A stretch of 64,000 nt of DNA, from assembly GCF_018595685.2 (NCBI RefSeq), contig NZ_CP092334.1:3562001-3626000 (forward strand), read 5' to 3'. The position numbers were made by a program, and so were the translations under genes. This document shows, piece after piece, positions 24,776-34,210 of the stretch (positions are counted from its first letter, which is position 1; each line of letters starts with the position of its first letter). The DNA is from Flavihumibacter rivuli (lineage in GTDB: Bacteria; Bacteroidota; Bacteroidia; Chitinophagales; Chitinophagaceae). Under the pieces are notes generated by a model. The model saw nothing but the letters and a program-made list of their open reading frames with translations, was not told where the DNA came from and did no database searches.

Positions 24776-25786
24776 TCATTCGTTGACCATCACCAGTTTC
24801 TTTCCCTGGCTGAGATTGCCTTCCAGCAACCGATGCGCTTCCTGGACGGTTTCCCTGGATAGCGGCCCCACGATATTCACTGGCGCAGGACTGATGACCT
24901 GGCTTTCGATCATCCTGAATAACCTTTCGAGCAATTTGCCATAGATGGCTGTTCCTTCGGGATGCGGTCCCAGCATGTAGGTGTAGTTGGCAACATGGAA
25001 CATGGTGGTGGCTTTGTCGAATAAGGTTTCCATTGCGTTTGCCGGCACCAGGTTGGTGACATTGACATAGGTGCCGTGAACGGAAAGCAGGGAGGCGCAA
25101 AGCTCCGCCATACTGCCGCCTACCAGGTCAATGGCATACTCCAGGGGCCGGCCATTCAGCAGCCGGGTTATCTCCTCTGCAAGGTTCCCGGTTTTGTAGT
25201 GTAGAATATGGTCGTGGGCCAGGCCCAGCCTATGCAGGTGTTCGATACTGATGGCATTGCCGGCTGTGGTGATGATATGGTCGTATCCCTTTGCCTTTAA
25301 TAATTGGATCAGGATGGTGCCCACACCTCCGGCGCCACCACTAATGAATAGTGGTAATGAGGGATCAAGTGTGATGCGATCTGCTACCTGGAGCGCGGTC
25401 ATGCCTACCAGGGGCAAGGCAGCTGCCTGTGCATAATCAACGCCGGAAGGAATGATAGCAGCCAATTCGGATGGGAAACTGATGTATTCAGCATAAGTGC
25501 CATTGGAACCCAGGCTGCCTACATAGGCGCTGATCCGGTCGCCTTTGCGGAATCGGGTGACCTTACTGCCGACTTCCTCCACTTCACCTGCCAACTCACG
25601 GCCAAGGATAGGCGATTTCAACAATTTGCTTTCCGTATCCCCCCTTCGCATCTGGTAATCGATCGGGTTGAAGGCAGTCGCCTTGATGGCGACCAGGATC
25701 TCGTTCTCCTTGCATTGGGGTTGGGGGTATGCTGCCAGTTCAAAATTTTCTGTTCCGCCCAATGCTTTTAAAATGACTGCTTTCAT
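24776..25786 (-). CDS. Zinc-free alcohol dehydrogenase/quinone oxidoreductase family protein
   Basis: A 336-residue medium-chain dehydrogenase/reductase of the NADPH:quinone oxidoreductase type. The GroES-like domain begins MKAVILKALGG and includes FNPIDYQMRRGD and LGRELAGEVEEVG; the structural and catalytic zinc cysteines of true alcohol dehydrogenases are absent. The Rossmann domain has SGGAGGVGTILIQLLKAKG. It probably reduces quinones or enones with NADPH in the cytoplasm. No operon partners. Confidence 0.9.
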   Translation of the reverse strand: MKAVILKALGGTENFELAAYPQPQCKENEILVAIKATAFNPIDYQMRRGDTESKLLKSPILGRELAGEVEEVGSKVTRFRKGDRISAYVGSLGSNGTYAEYISFPSELAAIIPSGVDYAQAAALPLVGMTALQVADRITLDPSLPLFISGGAGGVGTILIQLLKAKGYDHIITTAGNAISIEHLHRLGLAHDHILHYKTGNLAEEITRLLNGRPLEYAIDLVGGSMAELCASLLSVHGTYVNVTNLVPANAMETLFDKATTMFHVANYTYMLGPHPEGTAIYGKLLERLFRMIESQVISPAPVNIVGPLSRETVQEAHRLLEGNLSQGKKLVMVNE

Positions 25787-25901
25787 AGATAAGGTTGATG
25801 AATGGATGATGGCCTGAAATTATAGTAATTGTAGTTAGTTGGTTGGTCCTGGTGATTGAATTGAACAATCGCCGCATTCAATTGTCGGGTTTAAGAGATG
25901 A

Positions 25902-26315
25902 TCATTTTTCCAACCTGTCCAACCATTGCCGGATGACGGATTGCAAGTCTGAACGGGTGGCCTGTAACTCTTCGAGCGAATGATAGGTGATCATTCTCCT
26001 GCCATCAGTGTAATTTCCCTCCAGCAGGCCTTCCCCATTGGGTATCCTTGCCCCGGTTGGGAATACCAGTAAGACCTTATCGGCCTTATGTACATTGATG
26101 ACCAGTAGATCGCGCTGGAATGTCTTGGGGTCAAATGCTTTCATTTCCCCAGTGTAGTAATAGCTCAGGGAGTTCCATTTAACCTGTTCACCAATGGAGG
26201 GATCAGTTTCTAAAACGGTATCCCTGATGGCCAACACAAGCGGTTTGAGGGGATGGTTTAGCCCCTGTATATAGTCGCTCACCTGGGCTTCATTACTTTT
26301 GGCTGGCCTTGCCAT
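25902..26315 (-). CDS. DUF1801 family protein
   Basis: A 137-residue cytoplasmic protein with the DUF1801 (YdhG-like) fold: VSDYIQGLNHPLKPLVLAIR at the start, then GEQVKWNSLSYYY and the final LQSVIRQWLDRLEK. The family is widespread and its function unknown, possibly related to iron or small-ligand binding. It is a single gene, divergent from the DUF4403 gene. Confidence 0.85.
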   Translation of the reverse strand: MARPAKSNEAQVSDYIQGLNHPLKPLVLAIRDTVLETDPSIGEQVKWNSLSYYYTGEMKAFDPKTFQRDLLVINVHKADKVLLVFPTGARIPNGEGLLEGNYTDGRRMITYHSLEELQATRSDLQSVIRQWLDRLEK

Positions 26316-26432
26316 AGAGGTTTTTATACAATTTACCCATATTGGCCGATGTAACCGTTAATCTTTGGTGGATTAATGGGTTTTCGGGTGCTTTGGTTAG
26401 CTTTCGGCTGAAGAAGGACCAAATTTCATTCA

Positions 26433-27878
26433 ATGCGAACTTTCATTTCCCTAACAGTACTGATAGCAGCCTTGGCGCTGACTGGGGGTGGATGCAGGAA
26501 TAAGCAAAAGGCGAATATTCCTGCAGTGGTTAGTGATACCATTCCGGTAACGGCCCCTATTTCAACCTTCCACATTCCAATTGTTTATTCCATTAACGAG
26601 TTTGAGGATTTCATTAATAAAAAATTCCGTGGGAAGTTTTTGGAAACTGTTGTTATGCCAACGCAAAATGACAAGGATAAGGTGAAAGTGGAGTTGTCTA
26701 AGACTGGAAGGATTGAAATAGCCTCAAACGGGGATCGCTTGGTATTGCGTTTCCCCCTTTCAGTAGAGGCATCAGTTGTGCATAGCCGATTGAATTTTGC
26801 GACCAAAGGCATCAAACCGGTTCAGGCTGAAGTCAACTTGAATCTTTCTACTACTGTAGACCTGGATGCACAATGGCAGTTGTTGACCAGGTTTTCCCTT
26901 GATAAGGTTGAATGGATAAAGCCTCCGGTATTGCGTATTGCAGGCATCAATTTTGATCTTACGAAAAAGATCGATGATGCCCTTCAGTCGAAGAAAGAGG
27001 ATTTGTGTAAGCTGCTAAATAAGGAGATCAACAAGGCTGTTTCCCTGAGAAAACCGGTTGAAAAGATCTGGATGGATATGCAAAAAGTGATGGTCATTAA
27101 TAAAAAGCAACCTCGAGCTTTTCTTAAATTCAATTGCCAGGCTATTGCCGGGGACCTTGAGTTGAATAAAAAGGACATCATTTGTTTCACCGAGATCAAA
27201 GCTTATGTGGCAATAGTATCAGAAACGGATTTGCGTGGCAGATCAACCCCCTTGCCAGGGTACCAAAGAAAGAGGATCCGGTCGGTTCATTCAGATGTCA
27301 ATGTCTATGGTTTTGCAGAATTGAATAAAATAAATCCAGTGTTGAAGGATAAATTGGTTGGGAAATCATTTTCAGCCAAGGGTATGACTGCTTCCATTGC
27401 TGACATTAGGATATATTCAGTCGATTCAGGCCTGGCAATAAATGCGGTGGTTCGGGGTGATCTTGAATCAGAACTAGTGGCGAGTGTAAGGCCTGAGTAT
27501 GATTCGATCAACCAGCATTTTCACCTTAGGGACTTCCAGTTTGATGTTGTTTCTTCAAATACATTACTCAATATGGGGAATGCATTGTTACATGATGAAA
27601 TCCAGGCGGGGGTCCAGAAGCAATTGGTCATGGACATGGATTCCCTGATCATGAAAGTGCCCGCCCTTATAGAAGGGGCAGTGGCAAAAGGCAAGACAGG
27701 GAAAGCCATCGATGTGAACCTTGGTGAATTCAAGGTGCACTCCTGTGATATCCAAACTGATGCCAAGCGGGTTCATTTGCTTCTGCATACCAGTTTTAAT
27801 TCAGATATTCGGATCAAACAGATCAACGCCGGCAGGAAGGTGATGGTTAAACCCAAATCCCAAAAGGCTAAAAAGTGA
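26433..27878 (+). CDS. DUF4403 family lipoprotein
   Basis: A 481-residue protein with a lipoprotein signal (hydrophobic 5-17, lipobox-like LTGGGC with Cys21). The body shows the two-fold alternating-strand pattern of DUF4403, a tubular lipid-binding-like (TULIP/BPI-type) family of Gram-negatives: SINEFEDFINKKF, IDDALQSKKEDLCKLLNKEI, and near the C-terminus NALLHDEIQAGVQKQLVMDM and VHLLLHTSFNSDIRI. It is probably anchored in the periplasm. It appears more AT-rich than its neighbours. Its stop lies 4 bases from the stop of the convergent gene. Confidence 0.82.
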   Translation: MRTFISLTVLIAALALTGGGCRNKQKANIPAVVSDTIPVTAPISTFHIPIVYSINEFEDFINKKFRGKFLETVVMPTQNDKDKVKVELSKTGRIEIASNGDRLVLRFPLSVEASVVHSRLNFATKGIKPVQAEVNLNLSTTVDLDAQWQLLTRFSLDKVEWIKPPVLRIAGINFDLTKKIDDALQSKKEDLCKLLNKEINKAVSLRKPVEKIWMDMQKVMVINKKQPRAFLKFNCQAIAGDLELNKKDIICFTEIKAYVAIVSETDLRGRSTPLPGYQRKRIRSVHSDVNVYGFAELNKINPVLKDKLVGKSFSAKGMTASIADIRIYSVDSGLAINAVVRGDLESELVASVRPEYDSINQHFHLRDFQFDVVSSNTLLNMGNALLHDEIQAGVQKQLVMDMDSLIMKVPALIEGAVAKGKTGKAIDVNLGEFKVHSCDIQTDAKRVHLLLHTSFNSDIRIKQINAGRKVMVKPKSQKAKK

Positions 27879-27882
27879 TGCA

Positions 27883-28596
27883 TTATATCCGCGAAAGTGC
27901 CAGCCTGAAGCCAATGGTATTGCTCCGGTAATCGGGCTTGTTTTTCATCCTGAAACTGGCATTGACCCATAAACCCTGTGTCGCCCATGAGGCGCCCCTG
28001 TACACCCGTTGCTGGCCTGTAACCGGTCCGATGGGATCAACCTGTTCACTGGAAGGATAGCTGTCATAATAATCCTGGCACCATTGGTAAACATTTCCCA
28101 ACAGGTCCCAGAGTCCAAACATGTTGGGTTCTTTCGTCATTACTTCATGTGTCCTGCCTTCACTGTTGTCGGCATACCAGGCAATGCTACCTGGCTGTTT
28201 GCTGTTGGGTGTATTATCCCCAGCCTTGCAGGCATATTCCCATTCCGCTTCTGTTGGCAACCGGAATGGCAGCCCGGTTTGTTGGTTAAGTTTCTGGATG
28301 AAAAGGGAAGTGTCATCCCAACTGACCATTTCCACCGGCCGCTTGGGCCCCCTGAAATGGGAGGGATTGGACCCCATGACGGCTTCCCATAATTCCTGGG
28401 TGACTACTGTTTCCCCCAGGTAGAAGTCTTGGGTAAGGTGAACGGTATGACGGTGCCTGTCATATCGCTGCTTTCTGTTGCGATGGGGTTCTTCAGACTC
28501 GATGCCGCCCATTTCGAAACTTCCTGATGGAACAGGGTTCATCCTGAAAAGTTTGCCTTCCACGTTTACTTCCAATGTTGGGTTTGCTTGCATCAC
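27883..28596 (-). CDS. Formylglycine-generating-enzyme-like (SUMF1/FGE-sulfatase domain) protein
   Basis: A 237-residue protein formed by one FGE-sulfatase domain. Diagnostic stretches in order are FYLGETVVTQELWEAVMG, FRLPTEAEWEYACKAGD, LLGNVYQWCQDYYDSYP, RVYRGASWATQ and the closing NTIGFRLALS. There is no signal peptide. The copper-binding cysteine pair of true sulfatase activators is not evident, so it is more likely one of the many C-type-lectin-fold accessory proteins than a sulfatase-maturing enzyme. It is the last gene of a minus-strand group and follows the unknown gene at 28649 by 52 bases. Confidence 0.85.
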   Translation of the reverse strand: MMQANPTLEVNVEGKLFRMNPVPSGSFEMGGIESEEPHRNRKQRYDRHRHTVHLTQDFYLGETVVTQELWEAVMGSNPSHFRGPKRPVEMVSWDDTSLFIQKLNQQTGLPFRLPTEAEWEYACKAGDNTPNSKQPGSIAWYADNSEGRTHEVMTKEPNMFGLWDLLGNVYQWCQDYYDSYPSSEQVDPIGPVTGQQRVYRGASWATQGLWVNASFRMKNKPDYRSNTIGFRLALSRI

Positions 28597-28648
28597 TGAA
28601 TAGATACTGTAGGAAAAAAGGTTAACAATGATGAATCAGGTTGCCATG

Positions 28649-29371
28649 TTATAAAGGAATGAATTCAGTCAATAGTTTATCATGGTTGGTGGCTGAAAGG
28701 AGGACGGTTAAAAGTCCCCTGATGAATCTATGCTTTGATTTTTTAGCGATGATGGTATTATCAGGCAGCAGAACGGCTTGGCCATCATTGAGTTCGTCAG
28801 GGTCAATCTCAACTGCTGTCGACTTTAACAGCAGTTTGCCCTGTCCGCCAGCGGAGGCGATCCGGTTATTGGTAGTGATGGCGCCATCCTCATGCATGGT
28901 TACCAGGAAGGAGGACCTCCCGGTAAAACACTGGTATTCCAGGTGTGAGCCCGAATCGATCGTATAAATTTGTGACTTAACCAGCCTGATATCTTTCCTG
29001 CCTGTCAGGAGCTGGCCTTTCATTGCGGTGATATAGTAGGATACATCTTTACCATCTGGTTGAATGGAAAGGGTATCGGTCTTAAGGATGATGGTGTCCC
29101 TGTTTCCGTTTACGGCAGCGGCACCAGAATTAGACAAGTCTTGGATCAAGCCATCTTCCCCAATGGTGAAATATATGTACGAGGTTGCTGGACCGTCCTT
29201 GAAACCAATACTTGCCCCGGTATTCAGGTAGTTCTCCCCCGTCTTTACAGTGATCCGGGTTGGGGAAGGATAGTAACACATATCTGACGTACTGTTGGAA
29301 TTGACAGCAATATTTCCTTCATAGCCATTTGGATCCAGTAGGATGGTGATAGTGAAGTCGGCTTTTTCCAT
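28649..29371 (-). CDS. Unknown cytoplasmic beta-rich protein with internal duplication
   Basis: I do not recognise this 240-residue protein. It has no signal peptide or membrane segment. Two halves look related: YIYFTIGEDGLIQD (about 67-80) with TIILKTDTLSIQPDG, and SFLVTMHEDGAITT (about 154-167) with GKLLLKSTAVEIDPD. Each pair is spaced similarly, suggesting a repeat of roughly 85 residues. A positively charged tail (AKKSKHRFIRG) follows. It sits between a lipoprotein gene and the FGE-like gene on the same strand, so a joint role with the FGE-like protein is possible. Confidence 0.65.
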   Translation of the reverse strand: MEKADFTITILLDPNGYEGNIAVNSNSTSDMCYYPSPTRITVKTGENYLNTGASIGFKDGPATSYIYFTIGEDGLIQDLSNSGAAAVNGNRDTIILKTDTLSIQPDGKDVSYYITAMKGQLLTGRKDIRLVKSQIYTIDSGSHLEYQCFTGRSSFLVTMHEDGAITTNNRIASAGGQGKLLLKSTAVEIDPDELNDGQAVLLPDNTIIAKKSKHRFIRGLLTVLLSATNHDKLLTEFIPL

Positions 29372-29476
29372 GGTGATAAAGTTTAGTAGAGGATAGTACT
29401 GGTTAATTTACGTCAATTTCCGCCACCTTCCACCAGGGAAACCTTATCCATATTTGCATTGGCTCTTTAGCATTGA

Positions 29477-29965
29477 TCAGTTGGCCTTCACCCGCACTAG
29501 TGTTTCCAAATTGATATGGTCAACTCCTGCTGCTTCCACTTTCTCTATTCCCTTCGTGACCAGCGTGTCGCCATTTATGGAGAATTCCTGTTCGAAGGAA
29601 TTGCCTTCCCATTCCCTGACACTAAAGAAATCCAGGTATTCCGTGTATTTGTTCCCCTCTATCTTCACCCTTCCCCCTCCTGCCATATACACCGCTGAGG
29701 AATCTTTTCCCTTGTTCAGGTCATGCCTTAAAAAAGAGAAGTGGGTTGGCGTAATGATCTTGATCATTTCCTGCCCAATGGTATAGTCGGTTACTGTGGT
29801 GTCTTTGCCTTTGATGGTCGTGCCTTTGAGCAGCTTCCAGGTGCCGATGAGCGGCGAGATTTCTTTCCCTGATTCGCTACTTTTCCCATTGGGTGTTTTG
29901 GGGTTTTCGGAATTGCAGGATACCAGTAGCAGGCTGGCTAAAATGATGGATAGGGATGTTCGCAT
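29477..29965 (-). CDS. Lipocalin-like lipoprotein
   Basis: A 162-residue lipoprotein: signal MRTSLSIILASLLLVSC with Cys17 as lipidation site, then a Ser/Gly-rich linker. The domain begins ISPLIGTWKLLKGTTIKG, the G-x-W start of lipocalin-like (DUF4488-type) domains, and continues with alternating strands (KIITPTHFSFLRH, YTEYLDFFSVREWEG, GDTLVTKGIEK). It is probably attached to a membrane facing the periplasm and may bind a small ligand. It lies 21 bases after the penicillin acylase gene in the same direction, so it is probably co-transcribed. Confidence 0.75.
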   Translation of the reverse strand: MRTSLSIILASLLLVSCNSENPKTPNGKSSESGKEISPLIGTWKLLKGTTIKGKDTTVTDYTIGQEMIKIITPTHFSFLRHDLNKGKDSSAVYMAGGGRVKIEGNKYTEYLDFFSVREWEGNSFEQEFSINGDTLVTKGIEKVEAAGVDHINLETLVRVKAN

Positions 29966-29986
29966 GGACTGAAGTATGTAATTGAA

Positions 29987-32413
29987 TTATGGTTTGGTTG
30001 GTTTGAAACTGATGCTTGATGCGGCTGAATTCAGGATGGTTTCCTTATTCATCAGCTGTGGACGGTACTGCCCTTTCGCATACATTTCTGCCTGGTCGGC
30101 ATAATGGGGGCTGAACAGATTGCCGCTCTGGCCGGTCGGAAGGATGCTTTCCGAAGCGTCAACATCCGCAAAATCGATGATGCAGCGCAATGCGGGCCCG
30201 CTGGTCACGGTGTATTTGCCTTCCCCGTTCAATTTGAAGGCCAGCTTGTTGACTGCCTCCCCATTGGCTTCCACGGGTGTGGTACGCACGTTGAAAATTT
30301 TATCCAGCGGTTTCTTCGCGCCTAATGGATGGGGGTGAACCGACACCACGGCCTTACGCCATTGCCAATCCTTGCTGTCTTTCCCCAATTGTTCCTTTAG
30401 TTCTTTCAGCGAGATGGCCAATGCTTCTTCCACAACCTGCTTGTTGGTTTCCACTTCAGGGGTTCCCTTCTTATCCCACCATTTCGAATCGGTTGTGCGT
30501 AACAGTAAGGAAAGGCTCCTGATCTTCATGAATGTTTCCAGGAATGTATTGAAATAGGCTTCTCCCAGTTCGTCCTCCATCATGCCCTTCAATACATGGT
30601 AGCTCCACTTGTAATAGAGGGTTGGCGCAATATCATCGAGTTGATGGGTTCCTTTCCAGTTCTTCAGTGCATCAAGGATGGCCTGGTCTTCCCTGAATTT
30701 TGCCGGATCGATGGCCGCCAATAATACCTGTGCATTTTTGGGATGGTTGGTATTGATCGATTCCAGTTGCAGCGCTTTGATGTTTTCCTGGTTCCAGTCC
30801 TTCCTGGCGGCCAGGGTGAGCGCTATGCGGTCGTAGCGGTCGCCCGGGTAATAATATCCCGGGAAGAATACCTTTTTGTGCATGGTATCCGGCTGGTTAT
30901 TGGCGGAGGCCACAAATCCTGAAGGCGGATTGATGCTCATGGGGTTCTCCTCAAAAGGATACCAGCCAAGGGGTTCATCCTTACCGGAAGCGCCATCGAG
31001 GATGAGCTTGGGGTTCACATGCCCGGGACGGATCGGTAACCTGGCCGATGCCCACCAGGCGATATTGCCCTTGCTGTCGCCATACATCACGTTCAGTCCG
31101 GGTGCATGGATAAGCCTTGCGCCTTGCTCTGCTTCCTGCATGGAGCGGGCATGGCTGAGTGTATAGGTGGCTTCCAAAGCCCTGGAAGGCTCTTTCAGGT
31201 AGACCCACCAAACGGCCACTGGCTTTTTAGTGACACTGGCCAATTCCGGCATCACATCGTTCATGATGCCGCCATGATGGGTTTCCTTAATAGTATAATA
31301 GATGGGTTCAGCGCCTTTTACCTTTATGGTATCAATTCTAACGGTGACAGGCAAGCGCTTTTCCCCGCTGATCGTCTGGTTGGGGTTGGCGGGATCGAAG
31401 CTTTCTTCATAGAGGTCCATATCGTCGTTCAGGAACATGGTCAGTCCATAGGCATGGTCCCGGGTATGCCCCAGCAATCCGAAGGGGATACCGGCCAGGT
31501 GGTTACCATAGAAGCTGTAGCCGGGATATTCGAGGTGGGCTTCAAACCAAACCGATGGCTGGGCGAAACCGATATGGGTATCGTTGCAGAACAATACCTT
31601 GCCCGATGCGGTACGGCTGGGGGCTACCACCCATGCATTGCTGCCCATGATCTGGGGTACTGGCAATTTGCTGAGCATGGCCGAAACGGTAGAGTCGGTG
31701 CTGGCTGCAGGACTAAGGATATTGCCCTGGTTATCACGCTGCGGATAGTGAACGGGTATCTTCTTGTGTTCAGGAAGGGTATTTACGGATAGCACCTTCA
31801 AATAGTCCGGTCCCAATTCGCGTGCGATCTTGGTCACGAGCGGATCGGTCTTGAGGGTCATGGCGAAGGTAAAGCTCATATATCCCAGAATGGCATGCAT
31901 ATCGTATAAGGAGAATTCCCTTGGCTTTGAACCCAGCAGCATATATTCAACAGGCAGGTGGTCTTCCCTGATGAACTGGTTGACCCCACGGATATAGGAC
32001 AGCACTGCCTTCTTCCATTCAGGTACCTGCCCGCTGCTGTCGGCCTTCAGGAAGGTCTCCGCACTCATGGCAGCATGTTTGGGTATTCCCAGGGTGCGGA
32101 AGAATTTATCGGCCTTCACCAGATCGGGCCCGAGGAATTCGGCCAGGGTGCCGGTGCCCACACGGCGCATCATTTCCATCTGGAAGAGGCGGTCCTGCGC
32201 ATGGACGTAACCCAGGGCCGCATACGCGTCTTCCGCATTGGAAGCATAGATATGCGGAACGCCATAATTGTCGTAATGCACGTCAACATTGGCTTGTAGT
32301 CCGGGAAGCGTCCTGCTGCCGCTATAGTCGGGTGCGGTCTTGAACCGGATGAATACATAAGCACCGGCAACAATAGCCAGTAGGAAAAGCAAGGCAATCA
32401 GTAGTTTTTTCAT
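29987..32413 (-). CDS. Penicillin acylase family N-terminal nucleophile amidase
   Basis: An 808-residue Ntn-hydrolase precursor. A hydrophobic N-terminus (MKKLLIALLFLLAIVAGAYVF) exports it to the periplasm. The alpha chain has VHYDNYGVPHIYASNAEDAY and HAQDRLFQMEMMRR; self-cleavage is expected before S258 in IMGSNAWVVAP, which frees the serine nucleophile of the beta chain. Relatives hydrolyse penicillins, acyl-homoserine lactones or other N-acyl compounds, and the substrate here is open. The frame extends upstream to 32482, but the signal sequence fixes ATG 32413. The lipocalin-like gene follows after 21 bases. Confidence 0.92.
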   Translation of the reverse strand: MKKLLIALLFLLAIVAGAYVFIRFKTAPDYSGSRTLPGLQANVDVHYDNYGVPHIYASNAEDAYAALGYVHAQDRLFQMEMMRRVGTGTLAEFLGPDLVKADKFFRTLGIPKHAAMSAETFLKADSSGQVPEWKKAVLSYIRGVNQFIREDHLPVEYMLLGSKPREFSLYDMHAILGYMSFTFAMTLKTDPLVTKIARELGPDYLKVLSVNTLPEHKKIPVHYPQRDNQGNILSPAASTDSTVSAMLSKLPVPQIMGSNAWVVAPSRTASGKVLFCNDTHIGFAQPSVWFEAHLEYPGYSFYGNHLAGIPFGLLGHTRDHAYGLTMFLNDDMDLYEESFDPANPNQTISGEKRLPVTVRIDTIKVKGAEPIYYTIKETHHGGIMNDVMPELASVTKKPVAVWWVYLKEPSRALEATYTLSHARSMQEAEQGARLIHAPGLNVMYGDSKGNIAWWASARLPIRPGHVNPKLILDGASGKDEPLGWYPFEENPMSINPPSGFVASANNQPDTMHKKVFFPGYYYPGDRYDRIALTLAARKDWNQENIKALQLESINTNHPKNAQVLLAAIDPAKFREDQAILDALKNWKGTHQLDDIAPTLYYKWSYHVLKGMMEDELGEAYFNTFLETFMKIRSLSLLLRTTDSKWWDKKGTPEVETNKQVVEEALAISLKELKEQLGKDSKDWQWRKAVVSVHPHPLGAKKPLDKIFNVRTTPVEANGEAVNKLAFKLNGEGKYTVTSGPALRCIIDFADVDASESILPTGQSGNLFSPHYADQAEMYAKGQYRPQLMNKETILNSAASSISFKPTKP

Positions 32414-32621
32414 CGTACTTAGGGGTAGAAGGGTTGATAAGTAAAGATAAGGCCTGGTTAAAAGTGAACATCCTGAATTCACGATCCGTCAGGAAGCCTT
32501 TGATGGTTGCCTTTTGACTTTCCGGAAATCAGTTTTGGCTGGATTGCATTAACCGTTAAATCTTCTTCCCCGGGTTGAATCGTTCTACCTTCATACCAGG
32601 TCAATTCATTAATCCCTGTTT

Positions 32622-33743
32622 ATGCGATCATTTTTGTGCTTATCGATGGCCATTTTTTTAATTGCCGCTAAGGTAAAGGGGCAGGTTTTTACCAATAAGG
32701 AAGTGGGAAAGAAGAATGTTGAGTTGATCGATAGCCTGAAGAAAGCTGACTATCCTTATACCTTGCCGATCTGGGGGCAGAAGGCTACCAGTGCCGGCTA
32801 TAACCTTCCCTTGTCTGCAGGGGTAAGCACCATGGGCTTCTGGCAGCAGTCAGACCTGATCATCGATAACCTGATGGTCGGCTTCAACAATGGGCCGATG
32901 CGCAACATGGATGAATTGGTGCGTTTTGATAAAGCAGTTGCGACCGCCAGTGCCATTACGGTCCGTCCCGATATCTGGCTGTTCCCCTTCCTGAATGTCT
33001 ATGGTATCCTTGGTCGGACCAGGGCTTCCACGGAAGTAGGTTTTGGGGTTTGGATACCAGATTCCAGCAATACGGACCAACAAATAGTATCGGCCGGGTC
33101 AAAGGTTGATTTTAATGCAACGACGGTGGGTTTAGGTATTACGCCAACTATAGGAATTGGTGGCGGGTTCCTGGCCCTTGACATGAATTTTGCCTGGACT
33201 GATGTTCCGCAACTCGATAAACCGGCTTTCACCTTTGTGTTTGGACCCCGTTTTGGAAAGAACTTTAAACTGAAGAAGCCAGACCAGTCTGTGGCCGTGT
33301 GGGTAGGCGCCTTCCGGGTGGCCCTGAGTTCTGGTACCAATGGCTCTGTAAACCTGTCAGATGTATTGCCGGTTGATGAATTGGGCCAGAAAGTGGACGA
33401 AGGCTTCCAAAGGGTAGCAGATGCGCAGCAGCAGGTGGATGCCTGGTGGTCTGGACTCAGCCAGGCTGAACAATCCAATCCCATCAACCAGGCCAAATAC
33501 GAGCGGGCTAATGATTTATTGGGCAGGGCAGGGGAACTGCTTTATGGAATCGATAATGCCATCAATAACGTGGTAGGCTCTTCTGTACAATATAGCATGG
33601 ATAAGCGCCCCAAGAATCCCTGGAATTTTATTACCGGTGCCCAATACCAGATCAATAAAAGCTGGATGTTCCGTGCAGAAGTGGGCTTCCTGGGAACCCG
33701 GACACAAGTATTGGCGGGATTGCAATACAGGTTCGGATTATAA
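32622..33743 (+). CDS. Outer-membrane beta-barrel-type protein, unknown
   Basis: A 373-residue exported protein with a signal peptide (about 1-20, ending KVKGQ). It has glycine/aromatic strands typical of a barrel (FNNGPMRNMDE, LFPFLNVYGILGRTRAS, VGLGITPTIGIGGGF, AFTFVFGPRFGKNF). A predicted helical insertion (about 245-315, EGFQRVADAQQQVDAWWSGL and following) interrupts it before the final strands, which end TQVLAGLQYRFGL with a terminal aromatic-hydrophobic signature. Probably an outer-membrane protein. I cannot name a family. Monocistronic. Confidence 0.72.
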   Translation: MRSFLCLSMAIFLIAAKVKGQVFTNKEVGKKNVELIDSLKKADYPYTLPIWGQKATSAGYNLPLSAGVSTMGFWQQSDLIIDNLMVGFNNGPMRNMDELVRFDKAVATASAITVRPDIWLFPFLNVYGILGRTRASTEVGFGVWIPDSSNTDQQIVSAGSKVDFNATTVGLGITPTIGIGGGFLALDMNFAWTDVPQLDKPAFTFVFGPRFGKNFKLKKPDQSVAVWVGAFRVALSSGTNGSVNLSDVLPVDELGQKVDEGFQRVADAQQQVDAWWSGLSQAEQSNPINQAKYERANDLLGRAGELLYGIDNAINNVVGSSVQYSMDKRPKNPWNFITGAQYQINKSWMFRAEVGFLGTRTQVLAGLQYRFGL

Positions 33744-33760
33744 GGAGCCTGCTCATCCTG

Positions 33761-34114
33761 TCAGGATTCGATATGTAATTTACCCCATTGACAAAGTGCG
33801 TGCAAGTGCCGGGCCAATTCCTTCCCACTATCTGTCAACTCGTACTCCACCCTTAACGGAACTTCTGCAAAGATCTCTTTATGGATAAGCCCCTGGCTCG
33901 TTAGTTCGGTCAGGCTGGTCGATAGCACATTATCGGAAATGCCTGGCAGGTTGTCCTTTAGGGAAGAGAAACGGTTTTGTCCATTTTCCACCAGCAAAAG
34001 GATTTCCGGCACCCAGCGTTTACCTGTAAGTTTCAGCACTTTGTTGAGCACACATCTTTCCTCCAGCCAGGACTCATTCAGGGAATTGCTGGAGTTGATT
34101 TTTCTTTCTGCCAT
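33761..34114 (-). CDS. HxlR family transcriptional regulator
   Basis: A 117-residue winged-helix regulator of the HxlR type. The cysteine near the N-terminus (C21 in LEERC) is the redox or electrophile-sensing position of several family members. The HTH part runs LTGKRWVPEILLLVENGQNRFSSL, with GISDNVLSTSLTELTSQGLI and VEYELTDSG in the wing. It is divergent from the PhzF gene with 96 bases between, which contain a 9-base inverted repeat, a plausible operator for control of both genes. Confidence 0.92.
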   Translation of the reverse strand: MAERKINSSNSLNESWLEERCVLNKVLKLTGKRWVPEILLLVENGQNRFSSLKDNLPGISDNVLSTSLTELTSQGLIHKEIFAEVPLRVEYELTDSGKELARHLHALCQWGKLHIES

Positions 34115-34129
34115 ACTCCTAAAATTATG

Positions 34130-34178
34130 AGTAACCCCTAAGTGCCGGGTGGTAAGGATGGTAACAAAAGGGGTTACT
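34130..34178. promoter_or_regulatory. Inverted repeat between hxlR-like and phzF-like genes
   Basis: AGTAACCCC (34130-34138) and GGGGTTACT (34170-34178) are exact inverted copies 31 bases apart, centred in the divergent promoter region. This fits a binding site for the adjacent HxlR-type regulator. Tentative -7-like octamers TACTTTTA (for phzF) and TAATTTTA (for hxlR) lie just outside the arms. Confidence 0.65.
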
Positions 34179-34210
34179 ACTTTTATAAAATTACAATTAA
34201 ACAGTCAGTC

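Noticed and set aside
27883..28596. Sulfatase-maturing formylglycine-generating enzyme
   Set aside because: The fold motifs are present, but the cysteine pair needed for the reaction is not evident, there is no signal peptide, and no sulfatase gene lies in the window.
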